Source: Tieghemiomyces parasiticus (taxonomy: Eukaryota; Kickxellomycota; Dimargaritomycetes; Dimargaritales; Dimargaritaceae). From it: DNA of 59,141 bases. The position numbers and the translations under genes are program-made. The notes under the pieces were generated by a model. It was not told the DNA's origin, made no database searches, and worked only from the letters and a program-made list of their open reading frames with translations. Shown in pieces: positions 24,469-34,958 of the stretch; position 1 is the stretch's first letter, and every line of letters starts with the position of its first letter. The DNA is taken from positions 1 through 59,141 of the forward strand of contig JANBPT010000188.1 of NCBI GenBank assembly GCA_027575765.1, in the 5' to 3' direction.

Positions 24469-26103
24469 GGTGAAATGGTCAAAGGGACTGGCGGCGTGGG
24501 AGTTAGGAGCGGGGCGTCGTAGGGCAGCAGCTGGTGGTGATAGCGACAGTCGTTAAAGGCCGTGAAATGACTATGCGTAGTGGCCATGGAGGTTGTGAAT
24601 GGGGGGCGCACGAGTGAGGTGCGGAGTCAACATAACGAGGCCGATAGGGTGACGACGGTGTTTGCGTTAAACGAAGGTACGGGCTTTGTGGCTGGGTTAC
24701 ACAACCTGTCGGGGTTTCGACTTGGGCACACCAGTCGTGATAGGGGAGCCAAGAGAGGGGAAGGGTGACTGAGGGGCGTGCTAGGCCCACGAGCAAAGCG
24801 GAGGGTCGGGGGTGACGCAGCTGGGGTGATCGAGCGGCATGCTGTGCGTAGGCCACCTAAGGCAGGATGGCTCAGACGGACGGTGGCGGGGAGGTGATAA
24901 ACTCCAAACACTGGCATACTAGTCATTCGCACCGGCGATAGGCAGCAACCTAAACTGAATAAGGGCATGCGATACCCGGAAACGACTGGCCACAGGTTTA
25001 GAAGTAAATTAACTCATAGCATCGGCCCTGACAAGTTTCATCTACGTGGATAATTAGGGCGCGTTAGGGCGTGGGTAGCCTAAGAGACCCTATTCAAGAT
25101 TACGTGGAGTGTGGGTGAACTGGACTTGATCCATGAAGACACCGATTACCCGTGTAGGGGATTACTATGGCAACATGGCTGGCGGTTGTGGTAGCCGGTA
25201 CAGCTAGCTCCGCCTAACAATCGCCTGGCCAAGGCTCCCAGCCCCCCCTTCAAGCCTTTTGGCCTACAGGCTCAATCCGTCCGGCAACAGGTAGGAGCTG
25301 GGTAATGTCTCTGAGTTAGGTGCCTGCTGTAACCGACCAGTTTCATAATTGGGATGGCGTCCTTTGTAGTAAACTTTAGATGCGGGGCCATGGGGATATT
25401 GGTACCCGCCATCCGACGGCTGATGCCACCATGAGGCGTACCAATCGGCCATATACCTTAGTCTCTGCCACCCACAGTACTGCAATGCCAGCTTAAGTGT
25501 CCAGCTCACCTGTACTGTGCTCAAGCGAGCACTCCGGTGAGGGAATATCGACATTGGGCGGGTAATTTGTAACTTTACTCAGCAGAGGTGTGTATATCGC
25601 TATGCCTCAGCAACCCCTCCCCCCACCGTCTGATTTGTCATGCGGTGTCTCCAAAAACGAAACCAGCTGACTAACCGGAGGTCTCTATTCCAGCTCGATG
25701 GGCGTCAATCTGAGTCCAACCCTGTCTCTGATACCAAGATTGTTACTTACAAATCAATGATGATTGGCAAACGCGAGCAAAGTGCCCTCAAGGCTGCGAT
25801 AGATAGGGTGGCTAGCCACGTCGTCTGGTTCGGCCCGCGCTCATTGCCATTACATTGGTGCGATCAAGGTGGTGGCCTGCGCAGTACAATGACGACACCC
25901 GGCCAAAGTGACGCTGACATGGTAACGACGGGGTGAGACTATGAACGGCCAACGAAGGTGTCAGCGGGAACAGCACCGAACCCTTGCCGCATCCATGGCA
26001 CGCCCTTTCCAAGGGGCATATGGGAAGCGAAGGGCATTAGTCAGCGAGGGTCTAGCACTGACCCTCGCCCCTTTGTACCCCGTTTTAGGTCTACCAGGTG
26101 GCC
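24469..26103. other. Gene-poor interval upstream of TOK and GST genes
   Basis: First about 500 bases, read on the minus strand, are pyrimidine-rich and probably TOK leader. A minus-strand ATG frame of 96 codons (25554-25264) encodes an aromatic-rich sequence I cannot assign. The rest shows nothing recognisable. Confidence 0.4.
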
Positions 26104-26110
26104 TATAAAT
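26104..26110 (+). promoter_or_regulatory. TATA box (TATAAAT) upstream of GST 1
   Basis: TATAAAT with C-rich downstream sequence, about 300 bases before the ATG at 26408. The implied leader is long and strongly C/T-rich like others in the window. Confidence 0.45.
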
Positions 26111-26407
26111 ACTCCACGAGCTCCGCACCGGTCCCTATAGTCTCAGAACCTCACCCCCCTAGAACCGTACCCATCCGTTCTTTCCGGCTCTGCTCCGACG
26201 TTGCCCCTGGCCTCAGTGTCTGCCCATTTCCTCCCCGCCTGGTACCTTACCGTTGCTAATTAGATCGCCCATTGAGCTCCGCCGTTCCTTTACCCTTTCT
26301 TCGCTGTCACCATCTTCATCGTGCGCCAGTCCGCCTGGTCCGCCCGGTCCGCCGTCGTGCTTAAACTACTCCATCAGCCCCGCAACACCACTCATACTCT
26401 CGCCACT

Positions 26408-27091
26408 ATGTCCTATTCCTCACCCGCTATCACCCTCTACACCTTCGGTACGCCCAACGGTTGGAAGGCCAGCATCCTCCTGGAGCTCCTCCACATCCCC
26501 TACGACGTCAAATCTCTTGATATTTCCACGGGCGTCCAGAAGGAAGACTGGTTTCTCAAGATTTGCCCCAACGGTCGTATCCCGGCCATCGTTGACCACA
26601 AGCACGGCGACTTCAACGTTTTCGAGTCCGGCGCCATCATGCTGTGGCTCGTCCAGAACTACGACCCCGAGCATAAATTCTGGCCCGCCGACCCCAAGGC
26701 CCAATCCCAAGTCACCCAGTGGGTCATGTTCCAGATGGGCGGGGTGGGCCACATGCAAGGCCAAGCCAACCACTTCAGCTTGTATGCCCCCGAGAAGATC
26801 GAGTATGGCATCAAGCGTTATAAAGACGAGACCAAGCGGCTGTACACCGTGCTCGAGAGTCAGCTGCAGGGCCGTAACTACCTGGTCGGCGACCACCTAA
26901 CCATTGCCGACATTATCAACTTCAGCTGGGTGGTCTGCTACAGCTACATCAATATTGACATTAGCGACCTGCCCAATCTCCAGGCCTGGCTCAAGCGGAT
27001 CATTGCCGTTCCTGAGGTCCGGAAGGGTTTGGTGGTGCCGGAAGAGACAGACCGCATCAAAGGGGTTATTGCCAATATCGACAACCTGTAA
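26408..27091 (+). CDS. Ure2/YfcG (Nu-class)-type glutathione transferase, tandem copy 1
   Basis: 227-residue soluble thiol-disulfide or glutathione transferase family protein. The thioredoxin-like domain (7-90) carries the TPNGWK motif (15-20), where the family uses Thr/Asn instead of a catalytic Tyr/Ser/Cys, followed by CPNGRIPAIVDH and FESGAIMLWLVQNYD that bind glutathione. The helical domain has QWVMFQMGGVGHMQGQANHF, close to the bacterial YfcG block WQVGGLGPMLGQNHHF, and YLVGDHLTIADI. The open frame extends upstream to 26321 but only ATG 26408 aligns with family starts. Intronless, same strand and exactly the same coding length as the neighbour at 27799, so the pair arose by tandem duplication. 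Likely cytosolic redox or detoxification role. Confidence 0.92.
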   Translation: MSYSSPAITLYTFGTPNGWKASILLELLHIPYDVKSLDISTGVQKEDWFLKICPNGRIPAIVDHKHGDFNVFESGAIMLWLVQNYDPEHKFWPADPKAQSQVTQWVMFQMGGVGHMQGQANHFSLYAPEKIEYGIKRYKDETKRLYTVLESQLQGRNYLVGDHLTIADIINFSWVVCYSYINIDISDLPNLQAWLKRIIAVPEVRKGLVVPEETDRIKGVIANIDNL

Positions 27092-27798
27092 TACAAGTAT
27101 TCTACCGTCCTGCGCTGCTGATAAAAAACCCTAGCCTTTTTCGCTTATCCTTCATAAAAGTGAGTTCCGATCTTTCCATTGCATCTCCATGAAATAAAAT
27201 GGTTACGATAGGGCTACCCGATGGGCCCCTGTCACAGCTTCAATCCAATAACTCCCTGAGGCGGCGTGTCCGTCCTTTTCACGCCCCCCTACCTAGACTC
27301 TCTGATAGTCTCTCCCTAAAGACTAGGCTTGAAGGCCCCCAACAGCCGTAAGGGCTGTTGTTGTACCTCTTAAAGAATATCACCTTAAACAGCCAGGCTC
27401 TGGCACCCTGCAGTATGAACGCTGTCTTAGACTCAAACTTGGGCACTCTATACCACCTCCTCGCCTTTCTACTTCACGTATTTCGGGGGGATGTTCAATC
27501 TACGGTTTCACGCTCAGGCGCAGTATCTTGTTGCCCCGCCACAGCTATGCGGTGCAGCCTACGCCACTACGAATCGATCCGTCATCGTACAGACACCATT
27601 CGTGGTAGGTTTGTATTCACCTGAACTGGTCACGCCCATCCCGTCCATCCAAAAAAATACTCCAACCAACTCCTGCGTTTCTCACTGCTTGATACTCACA
27701 GCTCTCCCCTTAAAAGTAAGGTATCCCTTAGAGTCCCGTAACCAACTAAATTGCACAACCCGGCCCGTCCTCTTCCTCCTTCCTACCCTTCTCCCACC
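27092..27798. other. Spacer between the tandem GST genes
   Basis: About 700 bases with 3' sequence of copy 1 (AATAAAATGG near 27193) and pyrimidine-rich leader of copy 2. Holds a perfect 8-bp inverted repeat CAACAGCC/GGCTGTTG around a 5-nt loop at 27340-27360. An 88-codon frame at 27358-27624 is not convincing. Confidence 0.45.
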
Positions 27799-28482
27799 AT
27801 GCCCGATACTGCTCCGGCCGTAACTCTCTACACAGACGCCACACCAAATGGTAAGATTGCGTCTGTAGGTTTGGAGCTCCTTCACGTTCCCTATCGCGTC
27901 CACCGCCTGGACTTATCAACGGGGGTCCAAAAGGAAGACTGGTTCTTGAAGATCAGCCCCAACGGCCGTATCCCGGCCATCGTCGACCATCGACATGGCG
28001 ATTTCAGCGTCTTCGAGTCGGGTGCTATCCTGCTATGGCTCGTACAGAACTACGATCCCGACCATACACTATGGCCGATCGACCACAAGGCCCAATCGCA
28101 GGTTATGCAGTGGGTGATGTTTGAGATGGGCGGTATCGGCCCCATGCAGGGCCAGGCCGATCACTTTATCCGGTTTGACGCCGACTGGCCCGGCTTCGAA
28201 ATGGAACGGTTTATGGAAGAGACACGGCGGCTCTACACCGTACTGGACCGCCAGCTGCAGGGTCGCACCTACCTGGTTGGGGACAGGCTGACGATTGCCG
28301 ATGTCATTAACTTTTGCTGGGTGATCTGCTACAAGCTTATCAAGGTCGACCTTAGCGATCAGCCCGACCTCCGCGCCTGGATGAAGCGGATCCTGGCGGT
28401 GCCTGAGGTTCAAAAGGGACTGCAGGTTCCACCCGCCTCGGCGAGTCTACAAGAAACGATTGACAGTTACGAACGTCTGTAG
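27799..28482 (+). CDS. Ure2/YfcG-type glutathione transferase, tandem copy 2
   Basis: 227 residues, intronless, paralogous to the gene just upstream over the full length (for example DLSTGVQKEDWFLK and NGRIPAIVDH are shared). Thioredoxin-like domain with FESGAILLWLVQNYD, helical domain with QWVMFEMGGIGPMQGQADHF, which keeps the Pro of the bacterial YfcG block that copy 1 has changed to His. The active-site segment reads TPNGKIAS instead of TPNGWKAS, so the Lys that normally follows TPNG-x is displaced and an Ile stands in its place. The copies have diverged in the C-terminal helices and tail (PPASASLQETIDSYERL). Converges on the CBS gene with a 180-base spacer. Confidence 0.91.
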   Translation: MPDTAPAVTLYTDATPNGKIASVGLELLHVPYRVHRLDLSTGVQKEDWFLKISPNGRIPAIVDHRHGDFSVFESGAILLWLVQNYDPDHTLWPIDHKAQSQVMQWVMFEMGGIGPMQGQADHFIRFDADWPGFEMERFMEETRRLYTVLDRQLQGRTYLVGDRLTIADVINFCWVICYKLIKVDLSDQPDLRAWMKRILAVPEVQKGLQVPPASASLQETIDSYERL

Positions 28483-28662
28483 CCATTGGGTTGGTAGCGC
28501 TGCCTTTCTCGTCCCCCCCCCGCCGTTTGGGAAAATCACCTTAACTCTGACCTTCGGAACGGTTTATTTTTATTCCATTAAATGATTCTGAACAAATCTA
28601 CCCCTTCAGTTTTGACTTTCGCGGTCAACCATTTACATGCCTTATGGCCCATAGTCCACACA

Positions 28663-29966
28663 TCATTGGTTCCAGAGCGCGATAATGTCGGTGAGCGTGA
28701 TGACGCCTACGGGACGGCGGTCCTCGTCCACCACCCAGGAACGGTGGATGGCGTGGCTGCAAACCTGGTCCAGAAGGACCTGAAGGGTATCGTCGGCCTT
28801 GCAGGTCACGACGGGGCCTCGCTCCGAGTGCAGATGGGCCAAGAACACCTTGACGGGTGCCATTAACGACGTGAGGTTGTCTTCAGTGAGGCCGCGTAGG
28901 TCCGAGGCACTCAGGTTGCCCACAATACGACCCTCACTAGTGCAAATAGCAATACGCCAGGGAAGGTAATTTTAAGTAGGGAGGGGGGGAGGGTGGCATC
29001 ATATTACTGGTTAGCAGGGTGTACTAAGGGTACAGGTACGGGAGCAACTGTACGTAGTTAGAGACACGAGTAAAAGATGCTTACCTATCCAGCACAGCGG
29101 CGGCGCTACGGTCCTCCTGGTCCATCAGTGCGTAAGCCCTGAGCACAGGCTCGTCCTCACGGACAGTAAAGAGTTTCTTGTGGACGGCCTTGGGGAACAA
29201 TTGCTCAACAGTTGTTTCGCGCAGGTCGGCGGTGAGGCAGCCCGGGTGGTCGTGCACGTAGCGGACGACATCGCTTTGGGTGAGCAAAAAATCCGGTTTG
29301 GGATCGCGCGGGTTATCATTGTAGTCCGTGACGAGGGCGCGGTGGATACCTGAACCAAAGGCCTCAAGGGTCTGTCAGCAATACGGGTTGGATGGGTGAC
29401 CCAACGAGAGGAAGAAGGGGGTAGATGGGATCATTAGTATGGTGGACATAGTTGAGCTGGCCTGGGACCATCCCTCCCTCGCAATGTGCCCCAGAGTCCA
29501 AAGGTAAGGAAATTAGGACAACCCCTCCCTCTCTCTTTTTTATTCTCGCCCTCTTCCTTACCTTGCGCAGTTTGTCCTGAACCTCGCACTGAAACACCCG
29601 GTAACTCTCGCGCGCAGGATCGAGCGTCATAACCGCCTCGATGTTACTCTCCAGATTAACCCTCCACTGGGCTGGTACGTCGCCCTTGCCCCCGGTCGCC
29701 CCGGCTGACGGCGCGGACTGGAACGACGAGGTGACGTACGACAGGATGTCCTTGATATTGACGATATTGACCACCTTATTGGGTTCGTAGTGACTGTAAA
29801 TCGGCAGCGATAAGATATTGTACTTTGCCAACAGGGTGAGGGCCTGGCCCACCGTAATGTCCGGCTGGGCGGCGATGAGAGCACGGCGACGGAGGTGGGC
29901 CGCGCCGGCTTCACCTTCCGCTAGGGGCTTGAGCTCCACCACGGTGAGCTCCTTGAGGTGGGTCAT
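28663..29966 (-). CDS. Four-CBS (tandem Bateman) protein, AMPK-gamma/SNF4-like
   Basis: 321 residues, about the length of yeast Snf4 (322). Exons 29966-29562, 29371-29085 and 28936-28663; introns of 190 nt (GTAAGG...GACAG) and 148 nt (GTAAGC...ACTAG). CBS repeats bind adenine nucleotides. Repeat 1 includes ITVGQALTLLAKYNILSLPI and the VNIVNIKDIL end; repeat 2 ends FLLTQSDVVRYV; repeat 3 runs VLRAYALMDQEDRSAAAVLD into EGRIVGNLSASDLRGL; repeat 4 ends HRSWVVDEDRRPVGVITLTD. The pattern fits the gamma subunit of Snf1/AMPK or the plant PV42/KING1-like group; I cannot tell which. ATG 29966 gives MTHLKELTVVELKPL; a longer start would have to be TTG. If gamma-like, it would report AMP/ADP to an Snf1 kinase not in this window. 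Confidence 0.82.
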
Positions 29967-30889
29967 GGTCAACTAATGGATGAGTTCAGGGCAGGGTGGT
30001 GGTGGTGACAATGCTGGGGTGGAGAGGTAGGGGTGGGGATGCGGGTGAGTGGTATGTAGTGAAACCGAAAGAGGGCGGGGTGAAGTGAGACGGCTCTAAC
30101 GTGGTCAGGAATAAGGTGGGAGGTGAGTAATGGAGGGGAGGGGTGAAGAAAGGAATGATAGTTAGTGCGGGAACGGCGGGGTAGTGAGCTGTGTGTCGGG
30201 GTTAGCGAGGGCAAGGGGCTGGGGACTGTGACTGACGCGGGTGGTGGGTTGGGGCAGTCCTCCAACGTACCACGGTGTGGTTTGGATTTCGAAAATGCCC
30301 ACGCCGAGTGGAGGTGGGATGGCCGCAGTGTGGGTAGGTTGCAAGGCTCAATGGCCCGTCCGTCCACAATCGGGTAGCATGGTCGGATGGCCCTATGACC
30401 TTGTCGCGACGACCGGTCTGGTAAGGTATTTCGTATGATTTATCAGCGACTAAAATAGCACCCAAAGTACTGAGTACCTTTCTGCCTCTTTAAGATGCCC
30501 AACGCCAAGTTCACAGTACAAGCCCACCCTGCTCTATAGGCTTGCGAGTGCCCACAAAATACTTACTTTTAAAATAAAAATGGGCACCAGGGCCGCAAAA
30601 CTAGGGACGCACGTGCTGATTTAATGGGCCTCTTTTGCTCTGCTACCCTCAATCGCTCTACAATTGATCGGCAGTAAGTACGGCATCTTACGGATTGGGC
30701 CTTTTTGAAAACCGCCCATTCAGCATGACCACCTACAGGACTAAAGTTGCTATGGATAGGGGCCAGCCGGTGCACCTATAATTTTGTTATGTTTATTTTG
30801 CATGCCTATTTCGGCAACCTGGGGCGGATTAGGTGCTTATTGTATAGGCAATCGAAAGAGTTTTGAATCAGTAAACTGGAGTTCACCGA
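29967..30889. other. Upstream region of the CBS gene and spacer
   Basis: On the minus strand the first 300 bases are C/T-rich, the likely leader and promoter of the CBS gene. The remainder up to the second mariner copy has no recognised gene. Confidence 0.4.
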
Positions 30890-31712
30890 TATTGGCGCGG
30901 TAAGTGAATACCGGGTGTTTCTAAGGCAAGGAGTCGCATATTATAAACCATTTCAGCATCGAACCATTCCTCACTTCACAACTTATCACTTTACCTCTCC
31001 ATCATGTCGACTTCTGAAGTCCCCCCTTACGTAACATTACTAACCGCAATGTACAGGTCTTCATTTAGTCTTATAGTCCAAGGGTCGCATGACGGATAGA
31101 CTTTGACCTGCTCAGTCTGCCATGTAGGGCATGACTTCCCCTAACCGCACCACCGGCAACCGGTGACCGGCAAGCTATTGCACAGGTCCCTACTCCTTTG
31201 GTTGTGAGACATGGTTTGGCCGCCCATCAGACCATATTGGCGAGCTATATGGCACTACAGCCCCAAGCTTACTGGTGAAAGACCCTTAACTAACTACTGA
31301 GAAGCTAGCCTATACCTGCCGCACTTCCCCTTAGTACCATGTTCCATGTCCTGCGCAGGAACCTAGAGATACGCAGTTATTTCAGCAGCCGGTCCTCCCT
31401 TCACAACCTCACAGACAACTGGCACCACCAGTGGGTACCGCTTGCCATCAATTTACTGGTGAAAGTTAGGTGGGGCCAGTGACTACCTGCTAGCTCTGGT
31501 TGCCGGAGGAGAGGCCCTATAGGTGACCCAGTCCCAACCCAGACACGCCAGGTTAGTGTCATTCTCAAGGTTATACTGTCTGCTTATTTTTCCAGACCCA
31601 GTCGATAGCACCTGAGCACCAAATCCCCCTGGTGTCATGGTCGGATAGAAAGAGCTCCCCGAGTAGTATAGGATGATCGCTATTATTATAACTAAACATC
31701 TTTTAGATTGGA
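30890..31712 (+). mobile_element. Decayed mariner-family transposon, copy 2, internally deleted
   Basis: Second relic of the same element as at 18.7-19.8 kb. Matching blocks: TATTGGCG...GTAAGTGAA left end, CTTTACCTCTCCATCATGTC GACTTCT around the former start codon (31004), CTACCTGCTAGCTCTGGTTG (about 31482) and CCCCCTGGTGTCATGGTC (about 31625). From 31640 the sequence jumps directly to what corresponds to about 19762 of copy 1 (GGATAG-AAG-GCTC-CCGAGTAGTA), so roughly 340 bases carrying the second and third catalytic Asp region are missing. Both copies end with a TAAACA-rich segment followed by a TTTTAG/TTTCAC edge. Many stops; non-coding. Confidence 0.75.
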
Positions 31713-32672
31713 GGAAACACGGGCAGTTTATTATAAGGCGCTACCGGCAATAATGACTAAAGGGTCACTTCACCAGCAGTCGCAAACGACCATTAAGTCA
31801 TCTAGATACAGGCAATCCTTAAGTTACCCCTGCCATAGGATTGAGGTTACACAGGCATGTCGGTAACGTACTCTGCGCCTCGATCGCGCTATTGGACCTT
31901 GCCACACAGGCTATCAATACACCAGCATCCATTTGTTATCATCTTCCCGGCGAAGTAGACATGCCGCACTACCCTCTCCACCAGCACGCAATTCTGCACC
32001 CCTGGCTCGAAACCTTCCCAGCAGATCATGGATTGAAGCTGGCATGTTACTCCTTAGGATTGACTCTCCCCCTCCCTACCCTACCACCCACCACACAATA
32101 GGAAACCCTTTGGAAAATCAGTAAACTGTCGCTCTAATGGCTGCTGTTGCCGAGGATCGTCTACTTTGGACATGTACGCGTAGGCCAAAGGTATTCCGTC
32201 GATGCATTTTGCCTGTTGCTAAGCTTATCAATCTTGTAGGCCGAGTACTGTGGGTTCTTCGCTCACCTGAAACTTGGGAATTTGAAGTCGAGAAACACGC
32301 AAGCGACCGATCTGCTAACATAGTATAGATCTCCTTCCAAAATGATTCGCCATGGATATTGGCAATCCTGCATGCTTTTAGTCGTCGTCTGCGGCCGTGG
32401 TCTTTTGGATGTCCACGCTGGACCTCTAGTTCAATATTGGTAATCTATTTTATCTCCTAGATTAACATCAGATCTGGTGGCAATCATTTATTGAGGGTAA
32501 ATTGTAAGACCTTCAAGGTATATCTGGACTGAATTGGAGTCATTTACTACCGGCGGTGACTTAGGTGCCCATAGCTTCGACCGGTCTCGGAGGAGAAGAG
32601 GGCTTGTTGAAGCCGCCGGGTGCACTGGCTACAGCGCTGTGCACACACATTCCGTTCGCTTAAGGTTCACCA
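31713..32672. other. Gene-poor interval
   Basis: No recognised gene. A frame at 31841-32101 lacks an ATG and has no host-like coding character. Confidence 0.4.
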
Positions 32673-32680
32673 TATATATT
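32673..32680 (+). promoter_or_regulatory. TATA-like element (TATATATT) upstream of secreted peptide gene
   Basis: Lies about 208 bases before the ATG at 32888, with C/T-rich leader in between, the same arrangement seen for the peptide gene at 52719. Confidence 0.4.
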
Positions 32681-32887
32681 TGGCAATGGTATGCGCTTCC
32701 CAACCTATCACCAGAAACACTTAAACATCCTTCACCTTACTTCTTTACTCGTCCACTAGCGCATTTCAGGCTTTCTGCTGCTTGTTATTACACACTTCAC
32801 TTACGCCGCCTGTTCACATCGACGCCATCTTACCACGATACCTTGGTCCTGCACCAGCCCCTACTACTTTGTTTCCGTATACCTGTC

Positions 32888-33064
32888 ATGAAGCCCACAC
32901 TCTCCATCAGCGTTCTCCTCATGCTCGCTTTGTGTATTTCTTCCGCGGTACCTGCCACTCTTTCAGTTATGAAGCCCGCAAATGGCCAGGGAAAAAGTAT
33001 CTTTAAAGGCTCTAAGCCCCCCCATATGGTGCCCCGCGTTGGGATTGATTTCCGTAACCTATGA
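32888..33064 (+). CDS. Small secreted cationic peptide, 58 residues
   Basis: Unrecognised short gene. MKPTLSISVLLMLALCISSA gives a textbook signal peptide (Lys2, then a long Leu/Ile/Val core), with likely cleavage after VPA (about residue 23). The mature part of some 35 residues is basic and rich in Gly, Pro and Lys (KPANGQGKSIFKGSKPPHM, then a VGIDFRNL tail), with no cysteine. The frame is open for a long way upstream but 32888 is the first ATG that yields a signal peptide, and a pyrimidine-rich leader and TATA element precede it. It could be an effector, antimicrobial or signalling peptide, but no family match is known to me. Chance ORF cannot be excluded, though the signal peptide is strong. 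Confidence 0.55.
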   Translation: MKPTLSISVLLMLALCISSAVPATLSVMKPANGQGKSIFKGSKPPHMVPRVGIDFRNL

Positions 33065-33848
33065 GTGGACTTCATCCCTTAGCAAGAAAGGGGAGAGAAA
33101 ACACCCCGTTTACGTTACCAATAAAGCGTCAGTTAATTACATTGGTCAGTTTGGGCTATCGAAAGGGCATATCTGGCATCCCCCCTCATTAGAAACCAGG
33201 GGATAACCGTTCGTAGTTGGCCATATTGCCGCTGCCAAGCTAGTCTGAAGTAACGACGCCCATCTCCTCCGACACCTTACCTAGTGTCTTTTGAACTACT
33301 AACCAACAACGGCGCGTCCCCCTATTTTTCTCGTAGTGATCATGATGGCCCTTACTCTGAATATGCATCAACTTGGGAACGTACGGAGCGTGCGCTGCGC
33401 CATCTCAATGGCGCACCGAGGCTCAACAGGGAGGAAATTCGGCTACAGAAAGCACCAACGCTGTTTGATTAGACTTGTAGCATGCCCACCACCACGGTAC
33501 AGCTTCCTCACCCTTGTCACCACCACCTCCGCTATGGGACACCTACCCGCCTGTGCACATTTGGCGGAAACGGCGGGGGTCTGTTGTAAAGCGCGTTAGG
33601 AGTGGCCGATTTTCGATTCCGTTGACGTCAGACTTGCCCGCTCGCTGGTCCATGACGTACCGGCGGACCTTTCTATACCATGTTCCAGTAGTGAACGTGG
33701 GCTTTGTCACCTAAGACTCGGTGAACCGATTCGGTCTCATTAGACACGTCACCTACCTACCTGCCTACATCCTCTGCCAACTTTGACCCGGTTGCCATCC
33801 CTTGAATTCCCTTGACCTCCCATCACACTTGCCCCTTACACCTTGGCC
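33065..33848. other. Spacer before the mitochondrial-type membrane protein gene
   Basis: AATAAAG at 33119 may be the polyadenylation signal of the peptide gene. No other gene recognised; the last 100 bases are C/T-rich leader. Confidence 0.4.
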
Positions 33849-34958
33849 ATGATCGGTCCCAACCTCCGAAACGGTACCAAGTCAATGTGGGCCCCGGCCG
33901 CGGCCCGCACGGTTGGCATCGCCCCCCGCTGGGTTGTGCGGCCAGTTCTCGTTACCCCACGGGCCTCTTCCCTCCACAGCCTCGTCACGTCCAGGCGGGC
34001 CACGGGCGTGATTTCCGGCGCCACCCCACGTCCCCACCGCTTCCCGGCCACCAGCTCCGCCCCGATCTTTGTGTGGCCGGCCAACCCCGTTGCTGTCACG
34101 GTCCCGTCCCGTCGGGCCCTCTCATTAGGTCGGAGTAGCCTTAGCATACTCTGGGCGCTCTGGCGGATCCTGCCCGGTAGTTGGAAGGCCGCTGCCCTGG
34201 GGGGTGCGACGGTACTGGGCAGTTTGAGCTACAGTATCCCCGCTTTGGGCCTCTTTCTGGGCCTGATTGTGGCCTACTACGGGTACCGAGTCTTCCGCCT
34301 GGTCAACAGTATGCGGCATACGATTTCAAGTATCCTAGGGGTGGGGAAGAGCCCCGGTGGCAGTACGAGCGGCGATGAGGCGGCGCGCCACGCGCACCGG
34401 TCGTCCAATCCGAACCTGTACCACGCGCCGGCTTCGGCGTTCATGCGGCTGTTGGAAGAACTACGGTCGACCATGGAGGCCGATAGTCTAGCAGGTCGGT
34501 TCCGCAACCCACACTTGACGGCGGCGACCAAGGACAAGGTATACGAATCGGCTGTCGACGCGATCCGCGCCGCCCTTCCAAATTCGGACCACCTGGCGGC
34601 CATCCTGGAAACCGACAATTTCGACCGCCTGCGGTTCTACACCCCGGAACAGGTCGACGTGACCGAACACCTATCCCAGGTTAACGAGGAGGTGAGTCGT
34701 CATACCCTCGATCTCCATATCCACTTCGATATTGCAAACGACACGTGCGGGCCCAATGAGGCCGTGGCCCTGGCCCGCGTCGCCGCCAGCATCGATGATA
34801 CGGGTGAGTTTGTACTCAAGGGCCTGACAGTGACCTGCCTCGATACCAAGGATACCATGACGGTGGATATTCCAGCGGGCACCCATCAGGTGCCACTGTT
34901 TAAAGAATCGGCTCCGCGGGTCATTGACGGAAAGTGGCGAGAGGTTAAAAACGAGTAA
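33849..34958 (+). CDS. Predicted mitochondrial membrane protein, unknown family
   Basis: 369 residues, intronless, GC-rich host codon use. The first 90 residues are rich in Arg, Ala, Ser and Pro with almost no acid residues, as in a mitochondrial presequence. A hydrophobic double segment follows (about 118-150: AALGGATVLGSLSYSIPALG then LFLGLIVAYYGYRVFRLV). The C-terminal 200 residues look soluble and mixed alpha/beta: RLLEELRSTMEADSLAGRF, DLHIHFDIANDT, DTMTVDIPAGTHQVPLF, ending VIDGKWREVKNE. I do not recognise the family; the layout (presequence, one or two spans, matrix or intermembrane domain) suggests an inner-membrane assembly or import accessory factor, which is inference. ATG 33849 is preferred over the upstream TTG. 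Confidence 0.8.
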   Translation: MIGPNLRNGTKSMWAPAAARTVGIAPRWVVRPVLVTPRASSLHSLVTSRRATGVISGATPRPHRFPATSSAPIFVWPANPVAVTVPSRRALSLGRSSLSILWALWRILPGSWKAAALGGATVLGSLSYSIPALGLFLGLIVAYYGYRVFRLVNSMRHTISSILGVGKSPGGSTSGDEAARHAHRSSNPNLYHAPASAFMRLLEELRSTMEADSLAGRFRNPHLTAATKDKVYESAVDAIRAALPNSDHLAAILETDNFDRLRFYTPEQVDVTEHLSQVNEEVSRHTLDLHIHFDIANDTCGPNEAVALARVAASIDDTGEFVLKGLTVTCLDTKDTMTVDIPAGTHQVPLFKESAPRVIDGKWREVKNE

